This document shows, piece after piece, positions 14,964 to 23,068 of a DNA stretch of 36,069 nucleotides. Position numbers and translations under genes: made by a program. The stretch is from NCBI GenBank assembly GCA_002887195.1, contig PJAB01000177.1, positions 1-36,069 on the forward strand, read 5' to 3'. Each line of letters starts with the position of its first letter. The first letter of the stretch is position 1. This DNA comes from Chrysochromulina parva. Its lineage: Eukaryota; Haptophyta; Prymnesiales; Chrysochromulinaceae. The notes beneath the pieces were generated by a model. That model was not told the DNA's origin. It saw only the letters and a program-made list of their open reading frames with translations, and made no database searches.

Positions 14964-16698
14964 GGCCCGCCGCTCCGCGCGCCTCCTTGCACGCTTGCTG
15001 CTTGAGCCCCGCCTCTCGTCCTCTGAGCGACTCGATGATTCTCCCTCCTTGTCCTCCTCCTCCGATTCATCAGTAGGTGGATCAGCGAAGTCACCTGGGT
15101 TCGGGAGAGGATTCGGGTCAATCCTCCTCCTCCTCCTCGGAGTCTGCAGCAGGTGCACCTCGTGAGTTCGCCACGACGGCGCGCGCCGCTTGCTGGCCAG
15201 TCTGGAAGGCGCCGTGGACAGTCCCTCTGTATGCCGCCGACGTGTGCTCGCCTGCAAAGAAGAGTCTCCCTTCCACAGCGCTTCCGAACGCAGCCGAGAT
15301 GGTGTCTTTGGACGTACCTACGGCGCAGTACGTGTACGCGCCCTTGGCATGAGGATCGGCGCGCCATTCCGAGCGAATCATATGAGGCATCTCCTCCGGG
15401 ACCGTTACGTCATCATTCGAGTCGAAGATCGTCATTAGGTTCGTCCTGATCGCCTCCCAAACGGCGGCGTCGCTCATCTTCTCTGCCACATCAGCCGCCG
15501 AGCCCAATGCAAACGTCATGAGCACAGGCTTGTCCGACAGCGCATGCACGTTGAGGAAGTAGGTGAAGAGGCCGCGGTCCGGCTCCCCCACCTGGGCGAG
15601 GCCGTAATAGTGCGTGCCTTCCGGCCACCAGACCGTTGGAAACAGAAGGGCGACTTTGACGACATTGCCGAAACCGAGCGCGCGGATGCCCTCGACCGTT
15701 ACACGTGGAAGTTCTGGGCGGAAGGTGACCGCGGAGCGCGGGTCGGAGCTCTTGAGCACTCCGAGGGGGATCGTGATGATCGCGTAGTCCGCCCGGTACA
15801 CGAGGCCGTCGTCTGCGCTCGTGAGCTTCACACCCGACTCGTCGTACGCGACCTCACGGATGCGCTTGCCGTACTGGACCGCGAGGGGCTTCCGGCTACC
15901 AGGCGCCACCGCGGTCACCTTGACTTTGTTTGAGCCGTCGTTGAGCTTGACGGCGCCGCTCTGCAGGGCCTCGTACATTGTCTTGTAGCCCTTTGCCCAG
16001 ACGACCTCGCTACCCTCGTACTCCTCGTCATCAAACCCAGACCAGGCGGACAGCTGGCTGGCTGGGCCGGCGGTGTTGAACTCGGCGCCGGTGGCGAGGT
16101 GGTACTGGAAGAGCGCCGAGTCGCGAGTCTGGCCCGATTCCGACCGGCCCGAGAGCATCTGCCAAATCGACTTGTCGGTCTCGGCATCTTCCGCCTTCTC
16201 CTGTGCTTGCTCGAGCATCGACTCGTACGCGTCGAACTTGTCATCGTCGGGGGTCTTGCCGGTGTCGCAGAGGACAACCTCGGACGAGTCATCGTCTGTT
16301 TGCACGAGACCGCCGCCCTCAGTCTGGCCCAGGGCCTTCGCGATCTTGGTGATCGGATGCTCCGGACAGCTCCCGTGGATCCAGCTCGCACCCATGTCGG
16401 TCGGCGCTCCCAGAGCGTCGGCGGCGTTCCAGGCCGCGGGCGCCTCAGACACCAGCGTCCACGTGCGGCCGCCAATCCGATTCCGTGCTTCGAGCACCGT
16501 CAGCTCGAGGGGTCCTCCGTTCTTGGAGCTATCCCAGGTGTCGACTAGCGTGCGTGCCGCGGCGAGACCTGATGTGCCTGCACCGATGACGACGACTCTG
16601 ACCGCGCGTGCGCCAGATGCCATCTCACTGGTCGGCACGCTACGAATCGTAGGCTCCTCCTCGACTGCAGCGGCCGGCTCCGAGGCAGCGCACCCCAT
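14886..16698 (-). CDS. Flavin-containing amine oxidase (polyamine oxidase-like), putatively N-myristoylated; exons 15159-16698 and, if spliced, 14886-15094
   Basis: This FAD enzyme should oxidise amines, probably polyamines. The longest frame starts with GTG; the ATG at 16698 gives MGCAASEPAAA, a classic N-myristoylation start (Gly2, Cys3 for palmitoylation, Ser6), which predicts membrane attachment. The Rossmann FAD site VVVIGAGTSGLAAA is at about 35-48, followed by VLEARNRIGGRTWT. MGASWIHG is typical of polyamine oxidases, as are IITIPLGVLK and the C-terminal FAD motif RLFFAGEHTSAAYRGTVHGA. Read straight through, the frame stops at 15118 after SEEEEED (526 aa). A 64-nt GT-AG intron (15095-15158) would instead join ...NSRG to DFADPPTDESEEE and end at 14886 (582 aa). 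I favour the spliced form moderately, because that tail is basic, highly charged and matches the repeat copy at 16941. The core enzyme call is firm. Confidence 0.85.
15095..15158 (-). other. Candidate 64-nt intron (phase 1) near the amine oxidase C-terminus
   Basis: On the minus strand the donor is acgag|gtgcacctg and the acceptor is ctctcccgaacccag|gtgacttcg. Splicing skips the in-frame TGA at 15118 and opens 69 further codons. The intron begins with a sequence resembling the following exon: GTG, then a GAGGAGGAGGAGGA block in both. Retention yields a valid shorter protein, so alternative 3' ends are possible. Confidence 0.5.
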
Positions 16699-16878
16699 TT
16701 TACAAGTCACTGGCCCCGGTTATTTAATATTAGCCAAGCTTAGATCTATTCGGGTAATTAATCAGCTGCACTCGCGGAATCGAAAACAATCAGCAACTCA
16801 ATCAGCATCTAAAAACATTTCCCCCCGCCGGATCGCCACGCCCCCCGCCCGCATGCAACTTTCGTTGACAAACTTTTC
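16699..16878. promoter_or_regulatory. 180-bp divergent promoter region with an AT-rich block
   Basis: This lies between the amine oxidase start (16698, -) and the first ATG of the GH130-like gene (16879, +). The segment at about 16718-16770 (ttatttaatattagcc ... ggtaattaatcag) is strikingly AT-rich for this window and could hold the core promoter elements. Confidence 0.4.
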
Positions 16879-18423
16879 ATGTCCGCGTGCGCAGCTTGCC
16901 CCTCAAGCGCATCCCTCGTGACGACATCCCTCGGCGCCTATTTCAACGCTTGCCTTGCTAAACTCGGCAAGCACGTCGTCTTCACATCCAACGCAGACGC
17001 GCCTTCAGCAACCAAACGCACTCGCAACTGTTCCGCTGAGCATCACATAGAAGTGCGGGCGCTTCCTGAGGCTGCGAAATGCGGCAGTGAGATGCGGCGG
17101 CGACGAACGCAGTTGCTGCTAAACATGGTTGGCCGTGAACGCGTCTGCCAAGATGTGCTCAACTTTCGCAGCAATGGACCCGAGGATGCCAGACTCCTGC
17201 CATTAACACAAAGGCGAGCCCTCATCATCTTTGTTGACTTTGCTGAAAGCGGAGCCGCATCTCCGGCGCTACCATATCACCGCCAAATCCATGTGCGCAC
17301 GCTGTACGTCGACGACGACATCACGGAACGCGCACTCTCCTCAGCCGGACCCGCGAGCTCGCTGCCACGCGCCTCCCTTGGGCCCGTGCAGCACCTACAG
17401 CCGTCTTCACCTGCGTTGCTGAACCTCTCGGCGATTGAGAAGAATTGGGTACCTTTCACCGTAGCTTCCAGTGCCCGGCAGAGCCACGGAGACGAGCACA
17501 GCTCGCCCATCTACCTGAAGCAGTGGCTCGACGACGGGCACGGCCGCACTGTCACGCTTCGGCTCGACCTGCGGACTGGCGTCCTGCTTGACCGTTGGGA
17601 TGCGCCACCGATTGGGGATGCAATTGGAACAGGAGGTGCGCTTCGCTTGTAGGGCCTGGCTTGGGCGCGCCCTGGGCGCCCGCCGCATGCAAGCTCTCAC
17701 CACGGCACCCTCTCCCCAGGTACGCTTGGGCGCGCTATGGGCGCCGCGGCGCATGCCGATGTGTCAGGCGGCACTCCAGCGCTGCAGCTGAACGAGACAC
17801 ATATGCTCGCGGTCGGGCACACGATGACGTGGAGCTGCAACAGGGACGATGTGCGGCGCAAGGGACCGGCCGCTCGGGCCCGGTGCAAACGTCGGCACCG
17901 ATGGCGCTCGTACGCTATGTTCGCGTACACGTTCAGCACGGAGCCGCCCTTTGGTCTCTTCGCGACGAGTCGTGAATTCCGGCTCCGCCTCCCTGATGCA
18001 ACTTCTGCGGTGCCGACGCTCGAACATGACGCCGTTCATCACGAGCGGAGAGCCGCCTCTTCCGACTCGTCCCACTCTCACACACTTGGCCACTTCCCAA
18101 CCGCCCACCCCGCGGGCAGCTCGTCCAATCTCCCGCGCGATCTCCCAGATCTCCCCGGCGATCTCCCAGACGGTCTGCTGCTGCCACCCGCACCCGTCCG
18201 AGCAGTGCACGAAAAGCCGCGTGGGGCAGAGGGCAAGATTCAGTTCCCAATCGGACTGATGTGGACGATGCCAGAGAACCCCAAAACGAGTAGAGCTCGG
18301 CGATGCGTGACGTTGTCCTGGGGGCATGACGACCGCGAGTCGTTCGTGAGCGTGGTGCCCCTGGACGCACTCCTGGGCGCGGGCTTGCGCTGGGTCGCGC
18401 TGAAGGGGGCTGTGGGAAACTGA
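16879..18423 (+). CDS. GH130-like five-bladed beta-propeller protein (glycoside phosphorylase/glycosyltransferase-like), exons 16879-17635 and 17720-18423
   Basis: The unspliced frame stops at 17652. Removing 17636-17719 joins GDAIGTG to GTLGRAMGAAAHADVSG in frame (phase 1) and gives 486 aa. Motifs in order are HVRTLYVDDD (about 138-147), IEKNWVPF (186-193), TLRLDLRTGVLLDRWDAPP, then, in exon 2, SGGTPALQL, AVGHTM, AYTFSTEPPFGLFATS, IQFPIGLMW and VTLSWGHDDRESFV. The KNW.PF / GGTP / H / PPF / FP.GL / G..D series is what I associate with GH130-type beta-propellers, which act on mannosides or related glycans. The assignment is by motif memory and the substrate is unknown. Exon 2 has an Arg-rich and a Leu/Pro-rich insertion. 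The start is uncertain: the first ATG (16879) lies before the right copy of the 97-bp repeat, and in-frame Mets at 17092 and 17125 are alternatives. Confidence 0.6.
16941..17036. repeat. Right copy of the ~97-bp dispersed direct repeat
   Basis: This is the partner of 14867-14963 in the same orientation, about 2.07 kb apart. Here it overlaps the first 53 codons of the GH130-like frame. On the minus strand it encodes AEQLRVRLVAEGASALDVK up to a stop at 16938, and is preceded on that strand by a possible acceptor (gctcag). Confidence 0.8.
17636..17719 (+). other. Intron (84 nt, phase 1) that contains a diverged copy of the next exon's start
   Basis: The donor is ggag|gtgcgctt and the acceptor is ctctccccag|gtacgctt. 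Inside the intron, gcttgggcgcgccctgggcgcc and then gcatgc match exon 2's gcttgggcgcgctatgggcgcc and then gcatgc. The length is divisible by three, but retention introduces TAG at 17650. Confidence 0.75.
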
Positions 18424-18490
18424 ATTTGTGAAGGTTTCATCGAGCGAAAAAACTTGAAACATATTTGGAACCACGCGCGCGCACGGCCAC

Positions 18491-19405
18491 ATGCTCGCCG
18501 GCGTCGCCCGGAGCGGCAGCGGCGCCTGGCAGGGAGGTTCGCTTGGAACGTCGCCGCCGAAGCCGATAAGGCCTCCGTCTCCCGAGGTGCTTGCAAAGCC
18601 TCCCGTTCAGTTTCCTTCGAGCAATTTTTCTGTAGATTACAGCGTGCAATCGCCGGACAGCCCCTTCAAAGCTTTGCTGGATCATGGCGAACCTAAAGTC
18701 GTGGTGTCCTTCCCGCAGGGCTTCTCTGGTTCGGCCATGGAGCGCTACCCCTCTGGCGAGGCGTACGTTGGCTATTATGCGGACGCACGGCGCCATGGGC
18801 GTGGAGTGTTTTTGGATCCCGAGGGCGGCACGCTTCTCTCGTCTTTTGAGGTTGGGAAGCCGATCCTTGAGGGAACGCGTGTGCTCGCCGACCCACGATC
18901 CGAGCAGCTGGTTGCCGCGGTGCGCACGTACGAAGGGAAGCCTGACGGGCTGATCACACTTGACGAAGCCGGAGCTATCGCCAAGAACGTTGGGCTGCCG
19001 ATGCCGAAGAAGCACACGTCGCTGGCGTGCACACCATCACCAAAATCCAAGCGGTCACCCAAATCAGCTGGGTCGCCTTCTTCAGGGGGTGACTTCCTCG
19101 CAAGGCTAGCAGCCGTGGATGGCTCTCCGTACAACAAACAGGCCTCCAGCTCTGCTGACGACGCTTCCGACCTGGACTGGGTGGCCGGCATGCAATTCCC
19201 GTCACTCCCAGAGCCAGTTGAGGAGATCGCGGAGTGGCAATCGGCCTGGGACGACCCCGAGCTCCTCGAGCGACAGCAGCGTGAGAAGGACTTGATGGTC
19301 TTCAAGGAGGGGAACAAGAAGAGGCATAAGGTGAAAAAGACGGAGACGCTGGCCGCTGGCTCGAAGCCCAGAAACAAGTCCTATAACTATGCGTCGGGCA
19401 GCTAA
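18491..19405 (+). CDS. MORN-motif protein of unknown function (304 aa)
   Basis: ATG at 18491 is the first Met in frame. The recognisable element is one MORN motif at about residues 85-107 (YPSGEAYVGYYADARRHGRG), a beta-hairpin unit that in tandem binds membranes or scaffolds cytoskeletal proteins. A flanking SAMERYPSGE and FLDPEGGTLLSSFE suggest half-units on either side. The N-terminal 60 residues are Pro/Ser-rich. The middle has a basic KSKRSPKSAGS stretch, and the C-terminus is charged (EWQSAWDDPELLERQQREKD) and ends in a basic tail. I see no signal peptide or membrane helix. A role in the cytoskeleton or flagellum is plausible for MORN proteins but not shown here. Confidence 0.65.
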   Translation: MLAGVARSGSGAWQGGSLGTSPPKPIRPPSPEVLAKPPVQFPSSNFSVDYSVQSPDSPFKALLDHGEPKVVVSFPQGFSGSAMERYPSGEAYVGYYADARRHGRGVFLDPEGGTLLSSFEVGKPILEGTRVLADPRSEQLVAAVRTYEGKPDGLITLDEAGAIAKNVGLPMPKKHTSLACTPSPKSKRSPKSAGSPSSGGDFLARLAAVDGSPYNKQASSSADDASDLDWVAGMQFPSLPEPVEEIAEWQSAWDDPELLERQQREKDLMVFKEGNKKRHKVKKTETLAAGSKPRNKSYNYASGS

Positions 19406-20656
19406 GCCTGCCAGGTGTTGTGTCGTGGAGCTTGCGAGCGAGGGGCTTGTGAGCGAATGCAACGGACCCTCGCCCGCAAGGGGGCTTGCAAACGAGGCTT
19501 GCGATCGAGGGACCTGCGAGCGAATGCTGATCAGGATGCCGAGGCTGACGGCATGCAGGCTGAATGCATGCTGAGGCGTCAGTCTGCCCAATGCATGCTG
19601 AGGCGTCAGTCTGCCCAATGCATACTGAGACGTCAGTCTGCCCAATGCATGCTGAGACGTCAGTCTGCCCAATGCATGCTGAGGCGTCAGTCTGCCCAAG
19701 AGCCTTTCAGCTGCTGCTAGCCATACTGTACACGAGCTATTAGCCATTAGATGCCTTGCGGTGTCGACACAGTGGGTGTGCGGTGCGAGTGTGTGTACAT
19801 GAGTTTCGTGTTGACATGGTTTCGTGCTCGGCTGTGCGTCCCGGGTCCGCTCGCCCGTACGGCCGTACCTCGCCGGCACTCGAATACCGTATACCCCGCG
19901 GCCCGCGCGCGCGGCGCGTACGGCGTCGGGCGGTACCGGGCCGGGCCGGACGGTACGCGGTACCGCCGGTACCTCCGGGCGTCGCGCTCGGAGGCCCGTT
20001 CGCCATGCCCGTTACGCCTCGTCTGGCGTTATTTTCGTGCACACAAAAGGCTTTACACCGTGAATCCAAATCGAGCTATGTCGTTTTTTGCGTCGTATGA
20101 TTAATCGATTTATTTCCAGATACCACGCGAACATCGCATCCGATTCGATCCCGTCGTGTCGGCCGGTCGGCGAGTCGGGATTCGCGGCGCGCGCGCGGCG
20201 GCGGTGCGAACGGAGGGCGTGGCACTTAGTGTGAGCCGCGGAGCCGCAGCCGACCGCCGCGACCCTCCGGACCGCGGACCGGACCGCGGACCGGACTGGT
20301 AGGACGCGGACCAGTGGGCCCGTGCTGCCGTGTACCGGACGCGGCAGTGTCCGTTGTCGCGTCGTTTGGACGAACGCCCTCAATTCGCGCCCCGCGCGAG
20401 CTCCATAAAGCGCTGCTGAGCGGAGCGCCGCAGACGCACAGGGGTACGCCCAACAAGCAGCTCCCCGAGGCTCTTCCCAAAGCGCGATGCCATGTCCTCT
20501 GACGAGCAAGAGAGAGACTGGTCGCCGCACCTCGCTCTTTGTTCCCAGCGCCTGCCTCTCGCTCTCAAGGCCAGCGCTCACCATAGCGCTCAGCGCTCAC
20601 CATGGCGCTCACATCGCTCTCAAGGCCAGCGCTCACCGTGGCGCTCACCATAGCGC
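19406..20656. other. 1.25-kb gene-poor block with several repeat types
   Basis: I support no gene here. From left to right it holds gagcgaatgc-type near-repeats (about 19430-19530), a five-copy 27-bp tandem array (19564-19698), and a very GC-rich segment with many cggtac/gtaccg words (about 19840-20010). An AT-rich island follows (about 20025-20120, ending near gattaatcgatttattt), then another GC-rich segment with ccgcggacc repeats (about 20245-20300). A 55-bp tandem repeat at 20561-20660 abuts the SET gene's 3' end. Open frames present, such as minus 20012-20584, have random-looking composition. Confidence 0.6.
19564..19698. repeat. 27-bp minisatellite, five copies
   Basis: The unit is atgcatgctgaggcgtcagt plus ctgccca. 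The five copies start at 19564, 19591, 19618, 19645 and 19672. Copy 3 has atactgag instead of atgctgag, and copies 3 and 4 have gagacgtc for gaggcgtc. Each unit contains the palindrome atgcat and, in copies 3-4, gacgtc. The array lies outside any called gene. Confidence 0.95.
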
Positions 20657-20660
20657 TCAC
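20561..20660. repeat. 55-bp tandem repeat built from agcgctcacc words
   Basis: Two copies begin gctctcaaggccagcgctca at 20561 and 20616. Within each copy the 10-12 bp word (a/g)gcgctcacc recurs. The second copy runs into the 3' end of the SET-domain gene, whose stop codon lies at 20657. Confidence 0.8.
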
Positions 20661-21498
20661 ATGCCAAACGCATCTAGAAAGTCGTCGGCCGTCGCGTTGC
20701 CGCCGTGCACGTCGACCTCGGACGCGTCAAACTTGTGCATGCCACCCGCCACCTTGATGCCCGAGGCCTCGAGCTCCTGCATCCTGGCGATTCTCGCGTC
20801 CTCCTCCTTCTCCTTCTCCTTCGCCTTCTTGGCGTTCTCCTCAATCTTCTTCTTCAACTCTGCCGCCTCCTGCTCCTTGAGCGCCTTCATATCAAACTCC
20901 GGTTCGGCCGGTGCGGCAGGCAAAGCAGTGGGCGGCATGTTATCCTCGCGATAAGTGTGGCCGACGTTGACGCACGAGATGGCGGCATATTCTTTGCAGA
21001 TGCTCTCGTACCAATCAATGGTTTCGTACGTGGCGTAGTCATCCGTCAGCTCTTCGCCAGCGGCGATGTCGCGCCGCGCGTATGTGTGATCGGGCGCGTA
21101 CATTTCGCCAGCCTCGTCATCCGGATGATTTCCGGTGTTGTGGTCAGCAGCATGGTTATACACCTTGGCATCGTCCAAGATCTCGATGACTACGCCGCCA
21201 TACGTGTACACGTGCTCGAGGAAGTCGACCGCCTCCTCTTTGCTCAAACCATCCAGTCGCTTGCGCACCTCCGACTCATTCGTATAAGTAACCACGCTCA
21301 CGCCGATCTCATATCTCCAGATTCGTGTGCCACGGGCAATCGGTGCGGTGGCAAAGATGCCCTTGCCCGCAATCGATGAGGTTCGTAGCTCGTAGGGCAC
21401 CTGCGAGCGGAAGCAGTTCTGCGTCAATCCGATGCAAACGTGGGAGGTCTTGCGTTCGGTGCGATGCAGCGAGCGCCGACCTCAATCCCGCTCGGCAT
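20657..21498 (-). CDS. SET-domain protein (253 aa), exons 21481-21498 and 20657-21400
   Basis: The main open frame has no ATG before the SET domain. An 80-nt GT-AG intron (21401-21480) joins it to a six-codon first exon and gives MPSGIEVPYELRTSSIAGKG. I consider this the best start. The SET core, a lysine methyltransferase fold that uses S-adenosylmethionine, is seen in AGKGIFATAPIARGTRIWRY, then VYNHAADHNTGNHPDD (the usual NHS..N element, here altered), and HTYARRDIAAGEELTDDYATY (the GEEL..DY signature). After the domain comes a Lys/Glu-rich helix (about 180-215). The tail KVAGGMHKFDASEVDVHGGN is unrecognised. There are no pre-SET or post-SET zinc cysteines. Substrate is unknown; stand-alone SET proteins of this size often modify non-histone proteins. 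Confidence 0.75.
21401..21480 (-). other. Predicted intron (80 nt, phase 0) after a six-codon first exon
   Basis: On the minus strand the donor is gattgag|gtcggc and the acceptor is ctgcttccgctcgcag|gtgccc, with a good pyrimidine-rich run. It is inferred because the downstream frame lacks an ATG, and the joined reading (MPSGIEVPYELR) fits the start of a SET domain well. Confidence 0.65.
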
Positions 21499-21765
21499 GT
21501 CGGCCGCGGCGGCGGCTCGCTCGGCGCGGCGGACCGCCCTTCGGCACACACACACAGGGAGTCTCCCCTTTTCCTTCGCGAGGTGTTTCGTGATCGGATT
21601 TCATGTTGGATTCCAGAGAAATTTGACATGGGGCAGGGACTGAGACAGACACGGACAGGTATGGCACCGGGCACACACGAGATAAACACACGACACGAAC
21701 CAAACCGTCGCACAAAGTCGCACCATGCACAAATACTGCGTCCACCGAACTCCGAGTCACGAGCA

Positions 21766-22926
21766 TTACGCTTGGCCGCCGTGCGTGACAGACCAGCGCA
21801 CATACCACTCGATGCAGTCCATCGGGAACATGACGAGATTGAACGGGAAGGGCATCGCGAACCCAAAGTGCCATTGGAAGAAGATGCCGCACGCGGCGAC
21901 CGCGTAGCCGATGACCTCGTCCAGGTATGTGTGCTCCTCCTCGAGCGACAGTCCCCACAGGCTCTTCACGCCGCGATTGTTGATAAAGTTGAGCAGGGAG
22001 CGTGAGAACATCAGGCCGCCACGCATGCCCGATTGGACAGCCGACACGACCTCCTGCAGCTTCCAAGCCAAGTAGACGAAGAAGGCTCTCGTGAACGAGT
22101 TGATTGTGACGGGCAGCCAGTGCACAAACTCCTTGCTCACAAATTCCTTGAGCACTGGCACGGAGAACTGGCACACCTTGATCTCGACGAGCTGCGAGCA
22201 CGAGATCGCGAGGCTGACGGTGCGCGCAAACTTGATCCGGAGCACACCCTGCACGGCGAGCCAGCCCGTCCACAGCCCACCAATGGCCGCGCTCAGCTTC
22301 TGCGGGTCCTGGATAGCCTTGGCGGCCATCTTCACCTTCCGGTCGAGGAGCTCCTTGGCTTCAATCTGCTTGACGTCTGGAACGCCGTCGCCGTCCTCAT
22401 CCTTGAGCTCGTCCTTCTGGTTCGCCTCGTACACCTGGATGGCGCTATCGTACACGTCCACGAGGTAGCTGCGCGTCTGCGGCCATCCGAGGGCGTAGAA
22501 CGCCTCGCAAGCGGCGATGCTCGCGCAGTATGAGCCGCCGAAGAAGCACAGGCCTAGGCCGAGGAACGCACGGAAGAGCTCCAGGGGCAGAGCGTTGATG
22601 AAGTTGTAGATGAGCACCGCCGCCTTGACGTACAATGGGCCGATGATGTTAAACACCGTGATCGAGATGTTGACGAAAGGGATGATCACGGGCTTCAGGA
22701 TCTTGATGTACTCGGCGATCTTCGGTGGCGCTTTGCCCTCGAGGCCCTCGAGGAGCGCAGCGACTCGCTCATCAGAAGTGTACACGCGCCGCACGGCAAC
22801 ACGCCCAGGGGGCGCCGTGTCGTCTTTGGTCGGCTCGTCGATCTTCTCCTTCTTCGCCCCTCCTCCGAACCATGTCGCGATGTCCATTGCTTCGAGCGCG
22901 GACGGCTCCGACGAAACAGAATTCAT
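21766..22926 (-). CDS. Conserved-looking multipass membrane protein with an acidic Ca-binding-like loop (386 aa)
   Basis: The open frame extends to 23217, but the extra 97 codons are Ser/Gly low complexity and overlap the divergent gene. ATG at 22926 (MNSVSSEPSALEAMDIATWF) is chosen. Hydrophobic segments occur at about 75-120 (VIIPFVNISITVFNIIGPLY and onward), 125-150 (FRAFLGLGLCFFGGSYCASI) and about 225-250. More follow near 285 and at the C-terminus, which ends GIFFQWHFGFAMPFPFNLVM before a short polar tail. The soluble loop DELKDEDGDGVPDVKQIEAK at about 180-199 resembles an EF-hand or dockerin-type calcium loop. The mix of short helices and amphipathic stretches is reminiscent of membrane-shaping proteins, but I recognise no family. 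I would call it a membrane protein of unknown function. Confidence 0.65.
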   Translation of the reverse strand: MNSVSSEPSALEAMDIATWFGGGAKKEKIDEPTKDDTAPPGRVAVRRVYTSDERVAALLEGLEGKAPPKIAEYIKILKPVIIPFVNISITVFNIIGPLYVKAAVLIYNFINALPLELFRAFLGLGLCFFGGSYCASIAACEAFYALGWPQTRSYLVDVYDSAIQVYEANQKDELKDEDGDGVPDVKQIEAKELLDRKVKMAAKAIQDPQKLSAAIGGLWTGWLAVQGVLRIKFARTVSLAISCSQLVEIKVCQFSVPVLKEFVSKEFVHWLPVTINSFTRAFFVYLAWKLQEVVSAVQSGMRGGLMFSRSLLNFINNRGVKSLWGLSLEEEHTYLDEVIGYAVAACGIFFQWHFGFAMPFPFNLVMFPMDCIEWYVRWSVTHGGQA

Positions 22927-23068
22927 CAGCGAGCGAGCGAGACGCGTGTCACACAAACCACAGAAACATGTTTGCATTTCTGGGTCGTGCAAAAAGATGT
23001 AAGTCCGTGTAAGGAGCCCGTGCTTGCGATTTGTAAGCCAAGGGCGTTCGCAAGTGCGTGTGGCCCAA
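22927..23068. promoter_or_regulatory. 142-bp divergent promoter region
   Basis: This is the gap between the start codons of the multipass membrane protein (22926, -) and the double SH3/Tudor-like protein (23069, +). It is the shortest head-to-head spacing in the window. No clear motif is seen, and transcription starts probably overlap. Confidence 0.35.

Noticed and set aside
14846..15165. Plus-strand gene fragment homologous to the GH130-like protein N-terminus
   Set aside because: The plus frames match only with a one-base shift, whereas the minus frame aligns cleanly, so the shared 97-bp segment is better treated as a repeat than as a broken copy of that gene.
20012..20584. Minus-strand 190-codon frame in the gene-poor block
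   Set aside because: Arg/Ala/Ser composition typical of GC-rich non-coding DNA, overlaps repeats, no recognisable domain.
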